DNA from: Moringa oleifera
Lineage: Eukaryota; Streptophyta; Magnoliopsida; Brassicales; Moringaceae
DNA length: 64,000 bases
Reading direction: 5' to 3'
Assembly: GCA_021397835.1 (NCBI GenBank)
Contig: JAJFZO010000356.1
Location: 186,001-250,000 of the forward strand
Under the pieces are notes generated by a model. That model was not told the origin of the DNA, did no database searches, and saw nothing but the letters and a program-made list of their open reading frames with translations. This document shows, one piece after another, positions 11,734 through 23,945 of this stretch. The position numbers and the translations under genes were made by a program. How positions within the stretch are numbered: position 1 is the stretch's first letter; each line of letters starts with the position of its first letter.

Positions 11734-12266
11734 TGAACATCTCAATTTTCAAAAAGTAAGAGAATTACATGAACTTTGATTCCTCTAACATAAGAGGATA
11801 CATAGGCAATTTAATTTTGGTAAAAATTAAAAGCAAGTCCAATTTAAATTATTTATTTTTTAATTAGCTATTTAATTTAATTTTATTAAATCATATATTT
11901 TTATTTTATAAAAATATATCTTCATTAGATTAAGTATTTTTATTAAATTAGCTACTTAATTTAGTTCAAGTGTGTATGAACCAAAATTTGAACTTATTTT
12001 GAACCAAACTTGAACCGAACCGAAACCTGAACCTATTTTGAACTATCTTTGAACCAAATGTGAATTGAACTGAATCTGAACCTGAACCGCTTATGAATCG
12101 AAATCAAACTTGAACCGCTTATGAACCGAAATTTAAATCGTTTTTGAATTGAACCTTAACTGAAACTACAGCCTAACGATTCAAATTTCGATTCATTTTA
12201 ATCTTGAACCTTAAACTGACGATTCGAAATCAAAATTAAATCAAACCTAAATCACAATTAGGTCTA

Positions 12267-12675
12267 TTTGTAAGCGCATCCAAAGGAATAAGTTTGTCTT
12301 TTCACTCTTGACTAGAGCTTGATTTATCCGAATAGGTAGGACATTGACATATTTTTGCACTAATCGAAGTCTCTGGTTTTTGACAATGCCAATCGTGTCG
12401 ATGTCCTATTATCATAGTGTCTCGGTGCTTGCGCTGGCCACCTTACAGACACATGGATATAGGTCTCGCCAACACCTAATCGCCTCCCTACTCCGTTGCA
12501 GTTGGAGCTATTCAGGGTCCCTTTTAGTATAGTTGGTTCTCTTTTGTCAAGCGGTGGGTTGAAACACTTAGACCCTAGATTGGGCTTTTTAATGAGCCCA
12601 ACGTTAATGAGCTTTTTGGGCTGTAGTGTTTTCTTGGTTGCATAAGAGGTTAACAAGTTTCCATTCGTCTTAGTG
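12267..12675 (-). repeat. 5' LTR of the gypsy element, distal part
   Basis: This follows the right hAT target-site copy and shares sequence with positions 1-150. The minus frame at 12360-12656 (98 codons) lies wholly within the LTR and is not a gene. The outer LTR end is near 12640-12675 (cttggttgca or slightly beyond). No unambiguous 5-bp target duplication could be located because the 3' end lies outside the window. Confidence 0.55.
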
Positions 12676-13279
12676 TTTCCATGACGTCACTACACAGGTT
12701 AGTAACACTAGATTTTTTTAAATTTTTTTCCTAATATTAATGTGTTGATTTTCTTAAAATAAAAATGAAAATAAATTTATTATATTAAAATAAAAATAAA
12801 AATATTATAAAAATACATTTTAATTATTCATTTACTAAATTCAATTGTTACATGTCATTTTGATACTCAAATAGTTTGCAAGATTATATTCTCTAAGTGC
12901 ATTTAAATTAATCTTTCCCCTGTTTTCATTAGACAGACTTATTATGATAAGGATCAAACTTGCTAGCTCCAGGCAAAATGCATACTGTATAGGAACTTGG
13001 AACGAAAAGGAATCCTCTTCACGACGACACATTTACCTAATCCTGGGTACAACAGTCTATGAAAATATGCGGCGACATTGACATTGCCCAGGTGAAGAGC
13101 TACTGAATCCATTTTGGCTTCCACTGACATTCCAGGATTTCCATGTGCCCAGGACTATTTTTTTAGCCAAAATGATAACTTAAATGCATGAAAACTGAGA
13201 CCGTGATGCCAATTAACAAGAAGCTTTTCTTGCTTCCAGCATCCGAGTTTTAAGTCAGCTTTTCTTCCTCATTCCGTAA
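12676..13279. other. Intergenic; nothing recognised
   Basis: This is AT-rich sequence followed by a more GC-balanced stretch. A 63-codon minus frame (12841-13032) has no motif that I recognise. The left end of the HPPR duplication block begins at about 13280. Confidence 0.5.
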
Positions 13280-13694
13280 AGATCATTCAGAAAAGATCAA
13301 AATGCTCACAATGGACTTGATAGAATTATAGCCCTAATATCATTAAATATGCCAGGAAATGTATAATCGAATCAAGATATTAGGAATATTCTCCATTCAT
13401 ACAAACTCGGATAACTCAGTTCTGCAGCTTGTTGATGAGTAAATATGGTGGCAGCAGCAAGATGAAGCTTCCACACATTGATCAATAGGGAACAGATTCC
13501 ACCAACTAGAAGAAATATTCGTTCTTGGGGATCCTTCCTTTCTTCAAACAGGAAAAACGGAAAAAAAATCAGACCAATCTCCTAGATATTCCTCAATTCC
13601 CCGGCTATCCACAGAAAGTGAGAGACAGATGAATAATCATCGACTTCCGGAAGAAATAAAAATAATCTTGTATTCATGCACCTTCAATACAAAG

Positions 13695-15457
13695 TTAAAC
13701 AACAGGGGTTAAAAGTAGTTTGTTTGAGAAGTGGGCCTCCAGGTTTCCCAACACAAGATCAGCCATGGCCTTGCAAGTCTCCACTGTGTCGCTTCCTACG
13801 TGAGGCAAGAGCACAACATTTTCTAGTTTGAAAAGCTTTTCAGGTACTTCAGGCTCATGCTCGAACACATCAAGCCCAGCACCCCCTAGCCGGCCTTCAA
13901 GCAATGCAGAAACAAGCTCAGGTTCATCTATGTGACGGCCCCTACCAATGTTGATCAGAATGCCCTTTGGACCAAGTGTGTCCATAACTTCACGATTGAT
14001 GATGTGGCAGGTTTCTTCTGTCAATGCACATGCAACTACCAGGATTTGACAGTTTGAAGCCAGCTCAACAACACTTGGGTAGTATTTATAGTTTACTTCT
14101 GGTTTCTGTGTTCTGGAGTAGTAACTAATGGGGCAGCCAAACGCTTCAGCTCTCTTAGCAATAGCCGTGCCAATCCTGCCCAAGCCAATGATCCCCACCG
14201 ATTTTCCAGTGAACTGAAACAACCAAAAGTTACTATGAGTGGGAAAGAGGAAGGAAGAGGAAATGGTAAAAAGAAGAAGAGACAAAGCAGATTGCAAAGT
14301 GACAAATGAAGAGAAGCAGCAACTCTGAATACCTAGTGTGTGCTTAATGAGAGAGTAACAAGCATGGAATCATGATTACAATCTTATTGTCCCTGCAGTA
14401 AATCAAGTAAATAACCACTAGAAATGACTCAGATCCCATTAATTAGGTTATTTCTCTCCCAGACCAATTTTCCAGACCCACGACCTTCAACACCCAAACA
14501 AGAGGGACTGTACACCAACAATTCACAACCAGTTCCATGGACATACTAGAATCACAAAGCAGACAACAGTTTTTTTCTTAGATAAATAGATATTGCAGAA
14601 GAAAAAATGGAAATCAAAGCCATATGTGCATTATTACACAGAAACAATTAGCTCCATACAGACAAAAGAAAGATACAACAAAACATGAACACAAGTTTAC
14701 TAAGCAGCATTATCAATGCCAAATGCTCACTTGCAAACTAGAGTCAGATAAACCAACAACTATTAACCTACTTTGGTAACAGGTGAACATTGGGTAATGA
14801 ACCAACTAAAGGCACAGTTGATATCAGTCGGAGCACAAAATTTTTCATGATGCAGCATATGAATGAATCACTCACAGAATGTCACTGCAGAAGAACATTT
14901 ATGCTTCAGACTTGCATCTAAATATTGTCTAATATCTAGAAACAAAAGCAAATTGACAGCACAAAAAGCTTGCCGAAGTTTTTCAAATAAAATACAGACC
15001 TCCAAAAGTAGTACCCAATCCTTTTACATATAAGAAACAGAAAGTATATACTATTTACATAGCACCAAGGGGGTCCAGCTCTTGAAAAATTACTAACCAA
15101 TTCAATGCAAATTCTAACCATTTTTACATTTGGTCAGTACAAGACCTCATTTTGGTTCTCTTTTTGTGCATGTCAAACAATCAATGAAACAATAAATCTA
15201 CTCATCAAACCACAATGAAATATAATGAATTCCCAGAAAAAAGTAAGGAACAACAAAAACACCAATCCAGCAGCTTATTCAAGCAAAATATCACACCAAA
15301 TCACGACAATGTAAGACCTTAGAAGTCAACTGATGAAGTGAAACTTTTTTTTTTTTTTAAATATCATGGAACCAAAGCTACATGTAATCAAACAAAACAG
15401 CCAATCAATTACGCCAAAAACACAAACCCTCCAAAAGGGCAATCATCACAAGATTCA

Positions 15458-15488
<31 letters not shown>

Positions 15489-16894
15489 CACATAGAGTCA
15501 AGTATTTATTTCATTCTTATGGACAAACATAAAGGATTATGTTCAACATTCATATGGCTTCATAGTGCATGACAAACAATGAGCTTCATGGACATGTGCA
15601 GGCATGTAATCAAAACATTATCACTGATAAGTTCTACATGTTACTTTACTCCACAAAACAATATTCTTGAGAAACGAAATGTCCTCAAAGACAAGAATCA
15701 GAAGGAAACAATCAACATCATGATTACAGACTTATGAATTAAGTTACATTTGAAAGCTAAGACACAACCACAAATTAGTAGCTAATTTCAGGATCCCAGC
15801 AAAAGTCAAAAATCAGCTTCCAAATTTTTAACACCCATGCTGATAGAATCAGCAGGTTTCTGAGCCCTAATTCAAACTGATATTGCTATTACAACTTAAG
15901 GATGTAATAACCAGTATAATTTTAAGTTTCTTTTTTTTTTTTTTTAAGTTGTACATACCATTGCCTCAAACAACCACATCTACTCAGTGAAATCACAAAT
16001 AATATAGAGTCAACTTAGAAACATTTTCCTAAGCAAAAACACAGAATTCCAACAATGCATTGAAATAAATTTAAGTAAGAGAAAGAATAATTACAGTTAG
16101 TCGATAAACCACACAAAAGAAGTATTCAGTGTATATCAAAGACAAGCCATGATTTCTCAATTGGTTTACATCACTGCAGTGTGCCATTAAATCTACTGGA
16201 TCAAACCACAGTTAACACATAACAGAACCACTAGGTAATTGTATTTCAGATCAGAAAGGACAATTCTAGAAAGAAAAAAATGGCCCACAGAACTTAGCAG
16301 CCTGTTCATCTCTCCATTTCTTCTCATCATCCACCAACCAACCACATTTTGCTAAACAAACCGCAATTAACGCAAAATCAAGACAATCTTTTTGAGCCCA
16401 ATTCAGCAGTAACAGAGTAAAGAGAAATGCCAAGACAGTAGCAAAATTTGTTCTATAAAGGAAAAACAGACCTTAGTGGTCAATTTGTAATCGCCTTTCT
16501 TCCACTTGCCACTCCTCACATAGTGATCGCTTTCACACAACCTCCTCAACATCGCCAACATCAACCCGATGGCCAAGTCTGCCACGTCATCTGTCAACAC
16601 GTCAGGGGTGTTAGTGACTCTGATCCCCTTCTGCTTACACTTGCCCAAATCAATCTTGTCCAACCCCACACTAAAACTGGCGACAATCTCCAGCTTGGGG
16701 AGAGCCTCAATCAGCTCAGCATCTGCCCCAGCCGCAGTGTTCCCCACAACCGCACGGATGGAGTTCCTGTTGGCCTCCAGAAAACCCGATTTTTCGGGAG
16801 CCGTCCAGAACCTGAATAGCTTGAAACGATTCTGGAGCTCCTGCTCCAAGTAAGCGTTCATGGGGCAGGTCATTAGTACTCCTATAGGTTCCAT
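13695..16894 (-). CDS. HPPR: Hydroxyphenylpyruvate/hydroxypyruvate reductase, downstream copy (diverged)
   Basis: The two exons on the minus strand are 16894-16472 (141 codons) and 14213-13695 (172 codons plus stop). The 2,258-bp intron has GT (after CTTACCACTAAG) and AG (before TTCACTGG) borders. The predicted 313 aa equals the usual HPPR length. The protein is a cytosolic D-2-hydroxyacid dehydrogenase that reduces 4-hydroxyphenylpyruvate and hydroxypyruvate with NAD(P)H. The Rossmann motif GLGRIG is at 151-156, and the SR pair at 174-175 is associated with NADPH preference. Catalytic R232, E261 and H279 are all present. The start is the ATG giving MEPIGVLM, as in the family; the frame upstream lacks ATG. 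Compared with the other copy I count 26 substitutions (about 92% identity). These include P204A, P234R, G283D and R288C near the active site, so activity may differ. Confidence 0.92.
15457..15494. repeat. Poly-A plus (CA)n microsatellite in the HPPR intron
   Basis: An A18-type tract is followed by about nine CA units (aaacacacacacacacaca). The corresponding intron of the second HPPR copy has a different A-rich tract near 28060 without CA units, so the microsatellite arose after the duplication. Confidence 0.85.
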
Positions 16895-17130
16895 TTCGTT
16901 AAACAAAGAATCTGTCTCTTCCGTTTGGTAGGTGTGTCTGCCGTCAGCTCCCAGATTCTGTCCACCACGGCTTCTGGTTGGTTCTTTTGCAGAGAGAGTA
17001 CGTTATGTATTGTGATAGTAATATGCCGTCATTATGCAACGTCACCGTAATTCACAGCCAAGAGATATGCTTTCACTCCTCGCAGTCCATTGAGTTCAAA
17101 ACGCTCTGCTATCAGGTTCCAGGTAGAAGT

Positions 17131-19829
17131 AATCTTTTTTCGAAGCGAATTTAAATAAATGAATTTTTGTTCAAAAAGTTTAAATAAAATTAAAATTAAG
17201 TGCATCATTTGGTAAATGTTTTTATTAATAAAATAAATAGAGTGAAAATGAAGATCCTTCTCTCTAAACATGAATTCTTCATCTTCTTCGTGATTTTTGA
17301 TAATCGAAGACGAAAAAACCATCTTTGATTTCGGCCTGCCCCGTTTACGCTTCTAGCTTGTGTTCATATATTGTTACTAGCTTCAAGTAAGTGCAGACAG
17401 AAGCTTAGGTTGATGAGTATTTCCCTTGGTCAAATGTTGATTGAATCCTTTGGTCCAATGCGTCAACGACTCATCATCAACAATGTTTGTAGTTTCCTTT
17501 CTCACAGCAAAATGCCACAAAGAGGATCTTAGAATCGATGATGCTCTGAGTAGAGGTGGTAATTTGTGTCTGATTTCTTAGATCTGGAGTGGTAACTGAT
17601 TTAGCAATGGGTCCCTTCCTATCAATCTTGCCTTACCGTAAAATTGCAAGAAATGGGATGCTCGTGGTGGGATGTGATAGTTTTATATTATTTTCTAAAA
17701 TATATATTTATGTAGTTCGATGATTATTTTTAATTATATAATTTAAATTTAGTTATATAAATTAAATTAAATTATAAATAAAATATAATATAATATATAA
17801 TTTATTTTAAAATAAAGATTAAATAATATCAATTTATTTATAAATTTTAAAATTACAAATATTAAATATAATCAATTTAAATTATAAAATTCAAAGCAAG
17901 ATAAATAATAAATCAATCATAATATTAATTTAAAAATTCAAAATTTATCAAAACTTAAAAAATTATAATAAATGAAATCATATATTTATAACATAAAATT
18001 AATTATTTATATAAAATAAAAATTTTGGATAATAAAAAGTTTTCAAGATTTGATATAATCCGGAGTGATTTGGTTTAAAACAAATTGGTTTTTCATTTTA
18101 AGAAATAAAATCGTGTTAATTCAATTTTTAATTTTTTTAATTGTTTCAAGCCACTAATATTCAAAATCATTCAATTTGATTAGTTTAGTTTCTATGGTTG
18201 GACGAATTTTTAACATCCTTAACAAGAACATTCTGGGATTGATATGTGTTTGTATTAAAAAATTAAGTAGACTAAGTATTTTGATTATTTGATAGAGATA
18301 TTTAACAATGACCAAATTTGACTATGCATGGGTCGAGCCAACCTATAGACTTATAGTTCAAGTTCGGCCTCATACAAACTCCGATGAGCTTCTCAAATAA
18401 TTTGGTCAAATTAAGTCCGTTTATTTGAAAAATATGCGATCATCATTTATTCATAAATTCGGCCCATGGAAGTATCTTATTGAGATATATATGAGCTTTA
18501 TAAAGGTTGATTTAATAAATTTTGTATGAATTAACTTAATAACTAGTTTTAAAAATAAATAACATAATAAAAAAACAATATGAAATTTATTAAATTAAAA
18601 TCTGTAAACATCTAACATATTAAATGTGTACTAAATTTAATAAATTTTTGTGTACAATATTCAAATCAATAGAATTAAAAAATAATATGCATTATTATTT
18701 AATATAAAATAAAATTTAACATGCAAAGTGAATAATATTATTAAATATTTAAGATTAGAAATATATATATATATATATATAAATAGATTAAATCAAGTTA
18801 GATTTAGCTTTATAAGATGGACTAAGAGAATGCATAAAAAGTACGAGTTATAAATTACCTTATTTTTTAATGTGATACCATACTAAAATCTAATGCTTTT
18901 TAAGAAATATAATTCTATGTATGTTATATACATACTTTTACGTACGTAAATAATTCAATATATACAAATTAAAAAGTGATAGAAAATATTGATAGTTTAT
19001 GTTATTAATTCTTTTGATTAATTTATTTTTTAAAAAAATTAATTTAAATTTAAACTAACCAAACAGGCTTAATTCATTAGCTTATTTAATTTGTTCCAGT
19101 AGACTAACTTATTGGGCATCCTATTTTAAAATATAAGGTCCACACTTGTCCATTTATAAGATCTAACCGAAACCAATTATTAAACTGATCGAGTTAAAAC
19201 TTATATGGACTAGAGTGCAAACAGGTTGGCTTGCGAGCCTTGGGTCTTATGATGAGCCTAAGGTGAAGAACGATATTGGTTAGGATAATGCAATAATACT
19301 TTGTTAGGTGCAACTAAATGAGAATTTGAATAAGAATTTGAAGGATAAAAAAAACCTATTGATGCAAAATTAGTGAGATTCGATAGAATAATTTCCACTG
19401 AATCATGAATTGGTATATTAATTAAGTTGTAGTCAAGAAGTTTGACATTGCATTATTTTAAAAAATCAAATAATTTTTTGATTATTAAAATATATGGCAA
19501 AAGAAAAGCTATAATTTATGTAAATTTATAATAAATCAAATAAGTGGTCTCATTAAATTGTACATCTCTCAATATGTAAATTTAAGTATCACCTACTAAA
19601 CATTTATGACTTTGTATTTGAGGTTACATCCCTAAAAAAATGTCAAGTTTTTGTCAAAACTACAATTTATAGTTATTTTCAGTCTCAAGCAAGAGAAACC
19701 TTGAAATCAGGTTTAATGGAATACAATGTTTATTAAAACTTTTTTTTTTTTTAAAAAGAAAGGTTGATAGTCTATTGAATAGAAATATTAAAATTAAAAA
19801 AGTATCACGTAAAAAAGATAAAGGTTAAA
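17131..19829. other. AT-rich intergenic DNA with possible non-autonomous transposon remnants
   Basis: No gene is recognised. A (TA)n run lies at about 18760-18782. The stretch 18320-19240 is bounded by gcatgggtcgagccaacc and, inverted, by gcaagccaacctgtttgcac. These resemble the degenerate ends of hAT-type non-autonomous elements, but no target duplication was found. 17549 onward (tagaggtggtaatttgtg) also resembles a hAT terminus with no clear partner. Confidence 0.35.
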
Positions 19830-21690
19830 AGGCACGAGCTAGCATAATGAGACCACAGTCTAATATATCTTTATGTTTTCTCTTAATTGCCTCTTTTTGC
19901 TCCGGTGTATGGATGCAAGAAAGTTCATGATGTTTTAGGAAGGTCATAATGGTTTTGTATTCACTTCTCCAGTGTGCCTTAAGAATTTTTATTTTTGAAT
20001 TAAATTCGATCTCTATTTGGTTTTTAAGCTAACTAAAAATTTGAAAGACATCAAACTTTCATTTCATAAAATATACTCATGTATATCTAGTGCTAGATTA
20101 GCCTACAAAGAAAACATAGTACTTAAAACTATTATGTAAGATAACAAATGATGACCACACATCAGAATGTGTAACTTGAAAGGGTGTTGCATTTATGAAT
20201 AAGGAAAAAGTAGTCTTTGATTGTTTCTCAAGTTGGCAAACATGAAAGAAATGAAAATTTTCATTAATTGAAATTGCAAAATTACAACTATTTTAGAACT
20301 ATTCTAACAATTCTTTCCATGGGATGTCCTGGTCTTTAGTGTCACAAATATGAAGAATTTAGTTTAGGAGAATTACAGGTAAATAAATCAAAATTTAAAG
20401 TAGTTTAATGCAAAGCTGAACTTAGGAAAAATGTGTTGGTAGATATAGTAGTAGTAACAATGGAACTTCAATATGTTTATGGATTGATGGTAAAAGATTG
20501 GTTAGACTTTAGTCCTTTGAAGTGTTTGGACAGATGAAGTTGGTACAAGCCACGATTAAGTTTCGCTTGAAGCAAAGCCCTGCATGAAATTTAGTCCTCA
20601 ACAAAACAAAATTGTGGATGACACTCTAAAAAAAAACATTATTATCGTTTATGAATTATGAAACACTAATCAAGTTCTTAGTTATTCTTGGTACAGGCAG
20701 CAAATTTATCAAAATGAATATTTTATTTAGTTGCCTAACAAAGTTTGTCTAATATGATGAATTTCACTTAAGTTATTTTTAATATGCAATTTAGAGTATG
20801 CATGATACTCTTAACCCATATTGAGATTATTGAGAGCAATCATCACACAACTAGTTGCTCCAAGGTTAAGAAACAATTTTTTGCTCTCATTCAAATCATC
20901 AAGCTAGATGTAATCCCAATTGTGAATCTAGTTACATTAGCTGATCGTTATGTATTGCTTCCACCACTATTTTGTTTCCTATTTTTGTCACTCGGCATTT
21001 TTATAAAGAAAATACCAAATCAATGAAAATTTTGGATAGTTTGTCCAATTTTTCACATAATTGACATTGTGGCTTGTTGTTATTCTATCATATTTCTTAA
21101 AAATACGATCTCTTTCTCTTTCTCTGCTGCGTTAAAATTATTGATAATACAATAATTGATTGTTTTAATAAAAGTTATTTGCCTTATGATTATGAAATAG
21201 TGGGTTATTGAAACCTACCATACTATGCTTTTTGTGGACCATTTTTGTAAGCCAAACTAGTTGAAGGTAGAATGACCGATAGGGATTAATAGAGTAGTTA
21301 CTAATCCTCTATGCATGAGTTAACAGCGATGTTGTTGCTTCACTTAATAAAGCTAACTCTAAAAATAGTTATCACATTCACTTATTCATGCTCTAATCCT
21401 AAGCCATTTGTAATGTTTGCAATTTGATCCTTATCATGAAGAGAATATTCTATAATAGCTAAAGCATTAAAAAAAAATTCATAAAGAGAGTGTTCTTCCT
21501 AAGCCTTTAAAGATCCAATTTATAGTGAGAGATTCTTGCTTGAGTTTGAGACATAAAGACATTCATATTTTTCTACCATAGTTTATAAAAGTTATTTTAA
21601 ATATTGATCTAAAATATTGCCTAGTGGCACCAAATTATTAAGTTATCCTATTGCATTTAATGGTCATAGATAAAGTTTATTACTTGTGGA
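19830..21690 (-). mobile_element. Decayed Ty1/copia retrotransposon (gag to integrase)
   Basis: Minus-strand reading shows, in order: a gag (UBN2-type) remnant at about 21660-21360 (NALAIIEYSLHDKDQIANIT, then GLGLEHE); a zinc-knuckle relic near 21080 (CQLCEK); a GAG-pre-integrase block at about 20640-20500 (FFLECHPQFCFVED, then LLQAKLNRGLYQL); and the integrase start at about 20260-19850 (CHICQLEKQSKT, HSDVWSSF, FNSKIK, a TPEQKEAIKRKH block). These are ordered Ty1/copia landmarks interrupted by stops. RT and RNase H are missing, so the element is truncated at its 3' side. Confidence 0.7.
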
Positions 21691-21699
21691 CCACTTGGT

Positions 21700-22950
21700 T
21701 GTTGGCTCTATGTCGACAACTAAGAGGGGGTGAATTAGTTATTTTAAATTTTCTTCCTTATATACCAAGTTTCTTTTATTTTGGATTTGTTTACTTGAGT
21801 GTAATAATCGCACAAGATAATTAATAATTAAATATGTAAAATATAAAAAGAGAGAGGGTGAAGAAAGTAAACATAATATTTACGTGGTTCGATCAATCTT
21901 TGCCTACGTCCATGACTTCAAGCTGAACTTGAGGATTTCTCTATTTCTTTGAATAATCCGTTGGTTTAATCCCAACTACGTTTTTTACAACTTTAGTGAA
22001 TGCTCTCACTAACTATCCCAATTTTTCAAGAGAAATCCAGTAGATGAAATATTTTGTTAGAATATAAAAATACAATGAAATACTAAATCTCATAAAAAAT
22101 GCTCAAGAGGAGTTTTGATACTTAAGAAAGTGCAAAACTTGAGATCTTAAGAGAAAGAAGAGCTATTTGAATCTCTTTTCTGATTTTTCAAAAGTTATCC
22201 TCATCTGTTTTTCCAAAGCCCTTTTAAATCCCACTTTAAAGGTGTAATTGTTAGACATATCTTTGCTGATTTAAAATTTTAAAATCCTATTAGGGTGGTG
22301 GCATCAAGTAATTGGGCGGTGGTATCAACCAATTGGCTATTAGACATAGAACTTCAAATTTATCTCGTTTGGCCAGTGTCACCAACCGACTAGGCAGTGA
22401 TATCGACTAGGACAATAAGTTCGCTGGTGACAGCATTTGTTGAGCGGTATCACCTATTAAGATAGAAGTTTGGGCAACAAAACCGATAAATGGACGCTGC
22501 TACCAACCATGATATTAGTTTAGATGATGGCACTAGCCTCTAGGTGGTCTCACCTCTTAAGGTAGTAGTTTAAGTGATGGTACTGATTATTAGGCAATGA
22601 TATCAGTCGAGGCAATAGCTTGGATGATGACACTAGCCTTTGGGCAGTTTCACTTCTTAAAACATTAGCTTAAGTAGTGGACTGGTCAGAGTAAATCCTT
22701 ACCTTTGTTCTTGGTTCAAGTTTTATCTTTCGTTTATGAAAGATTCTTTATCATTTAAAAGGCTTTTATAAATTCATGATTTTACTTAAACCTCTATTCG
22801 TCAAGCATGTAAATAAAAGCAATTTTAAGCATATTGAAGGAGATATACATAAGTTCTTAGAAATCTTAGTCTACTTACGTGACTTACAAGCTTTTTTAAT
22901 TGTTTCATAACTCCAAGTGTCTTCAACCTAAGCTCCACATCTCATTTAAG
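21700..22950. repeat. Repeat-like non-coding insertion with a ~100-bp imperfect repeat
   Basis: This starts near gacaactaagagggggtgaa, followed by a tacgtggttcgatcaatctttgcctacg block. I have the impression that both phrases are common in repetitive non-coding plant elements. At 22295-22690, words such as ggtggtatcaacc, gatatcgac and gatgatggcactagcct recur. The clearest pair, starting at 22523 and 22623, gives a period of 100 bp. No frame is open. It lies between the copia gag relic and a PBS-like site at about 23430, so it may have inserted in the copia leader. Confidence 0.45.
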
Positions 22951-23041
22951 ACATCAGTTTCAAAGTAGTTTATTATCATTAAAACATGTCATCACATTTT
23001 CATTATATGAGACCATGTGACTAACATTGGTGGCTTATGAT

Positions 23042-23440
23042 TGGTATAATATCAAAAATATGCCCATGCAATCCCATTCCTCTAGTTGGAATCCTCTAAC
23101 TTCACTCCAATGGGTTAGTTTGTTGGATTAATGACAACCCATTTTCTTGTTAAGTTTTTTTATCCTCTGATGTCCTCTAACACTAATGTGACTAAAGAAG
23201 ACAATTTGGTCATATTCTTGAAAAAGTTGCCTTGATCTCTAACTTTAATAGAGTACTAAAAAGATAACCATTCAAACCCAATCCTCTTATTAGGAACCCC
23301 TAAATTCACTCCCATGGATTGGTTTGTTGGATTAATGATAACGCATTTTCTTTTTAAGTTTTTTGATCCCCTGATTTTAATTGAAGAAGACAATTTGATT
23401 ATCTTCTTCAAAGAGTTTCCTTGATCTTCTAGCTTTGGTA
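23042..23440. repeat. Tandem pair of ~200-bp units next to a copia PBS-like site
   Basis: Unit 1 (23042-23254) and unit 2 (23255-23440) share the ordered words caatccyattcctct, gttagtttgttggattaatga, aagaagacaatttg and ttccttgatcttct, with many differences. Unit 2 ends in gctttggtaccatgttgaaa. This resembles the complement of a copia primer-binding site followed by an LTR starting TGTT, which would suit the minus-strand copia relic to the left. The LTR partner was not found. Confidence 0.5.
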
Positions 23441-23945
23441 CCATGTTGAAACAAAGAGGAGGTTAAGAAAAAAGATTCAAGAGAACATTTTGTATATTGA
23501 CAAAAGAAGAACAGTACTAAAAAGTGTAGTTTTGCATTATGTTGTACATACACAAATAGTGCTTGTACACCTACCATAACAAGCTAACCATGTACACCTA
23601 CTGTTACGAAAAAAAATATATTATTTAATAAAATAAGAAACAATCAACAAATAATGACTCAATTGTCCATATAAGAGTCAAATTATGTTTTGACTCATTC
23701 ACTAACCATTTGCTTTAATAGGCCACGAAACTTGGATTGGTCTATAAGAGTGAAAGCTTCCACTTTCAAATCAATATTTAGTAATCAAGTAAATATTAAA
23801 AGTATAAATGAATGATATATACTTTTTTATAAGCCATTATTTGAGATATTTTAGGCTTGCTAAGAGCATATTATTGATTTGTAGGCACACAACTTATGAA
23901 CTTCTAATTTTGTAGTGATTAACAGTTATTTTGAAGATCATTAAA
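23441..23945. other. Intergenic; possible copia 5' LTR, otherwise nothing recognised
   Basis: This begins with tgttgaaacaaagaggagg just after the PBS-like site, so it could be LTR sequence. There is no matching second copy in the window and no gene frame of interest. Confidence 0.3.

Larger units (their letters stand above)
7946..12266 (+). mobile_element. hAT-superfamily DNA transposon inserted in a gypsy LTR
   Basis: The 4.32-kb element is flanked by 8-bp target-site copies tttgtagg (7938-7945) and tttgtaag (12267-12274), matching at 7 of 8 positions; 8 bp is the hAT signature. The left end begins TAGAGGTGACCACGG, a typical plant hAT terminus. The right end, read inwards, begins TAGACCTAATTGTG, an imperfect match. 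Both arms are rich in GAACCG/CGGTTC motifs. A decayed transposase gene occupies 9564-11733 on the plus strand, and a palindrome array lies upstream of it. It is probably immobile now because of stops in the transposase. Confidence 0.85.
1..12675 (-). mobile_element. Decayed Ty3/gypsy LTR retrotransposon (Tat/Retand-like) with nested hAT insertions
   Basis: On the minus strand the domains run gag (about 6.8 kb), protease-RT region (5.7-3.1 kb), RNase H (2.8-2.5 kb) and integrase (2.1-1.0 kb), which is Ty3/gypsy order. A PBS-like sequence at 7687-7707 follows the 5' LTR. That LTR is split by a hAT element into 7708-7945 and 12267 to about 12650. The left edge of the window (1 to about 150) resembles the right end of this LTR (shared blocks around ggttctcttt, gggctt and cttggttrca), so it is probably the 3' LTR, cut by the window edge. 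Every reading frame is interrupted by stops. The lineage call rests on the RT, RNase H and integrase wording and on the PBS, and was not tested by phylogeny. Confidence 0.75.
13280..17130. repeat. HPPR segmental duplication, block 1
   Basis: The block aligns with about 26295-29910 through both exons, the intron (for example acagacaaaagaaagataca, 14660 versus 27470) and the flanks. Similarity starts at cattcagaaaagatcaaaat and ends upstream of the ATG near gctctgct. Both blocks have the same orientation, so this is a direct duplication with about 9 kb of unrelated DNA between the copies. Confidence 0.9.

Noticed and set aside
12360..12656. Minus-strand frame of 98 codons
   Set aside because: Lies completely within a retroelement LTR and has no domain.
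15338..15572. Two overlapping plus frames with [11 protein letters not shown]
   Set aside because: Translation of a poly-A and CA microsatellite in the HPPR intron.
16448..16853. Plus-strand open frames of 94-123 codons over HPPR exon 1, repeated at 29250-29676
   Set aside because: They are antisense to a conserved exon and owe their openness to its codon bias. The same frames appear in both copies because the exon is duplicated.
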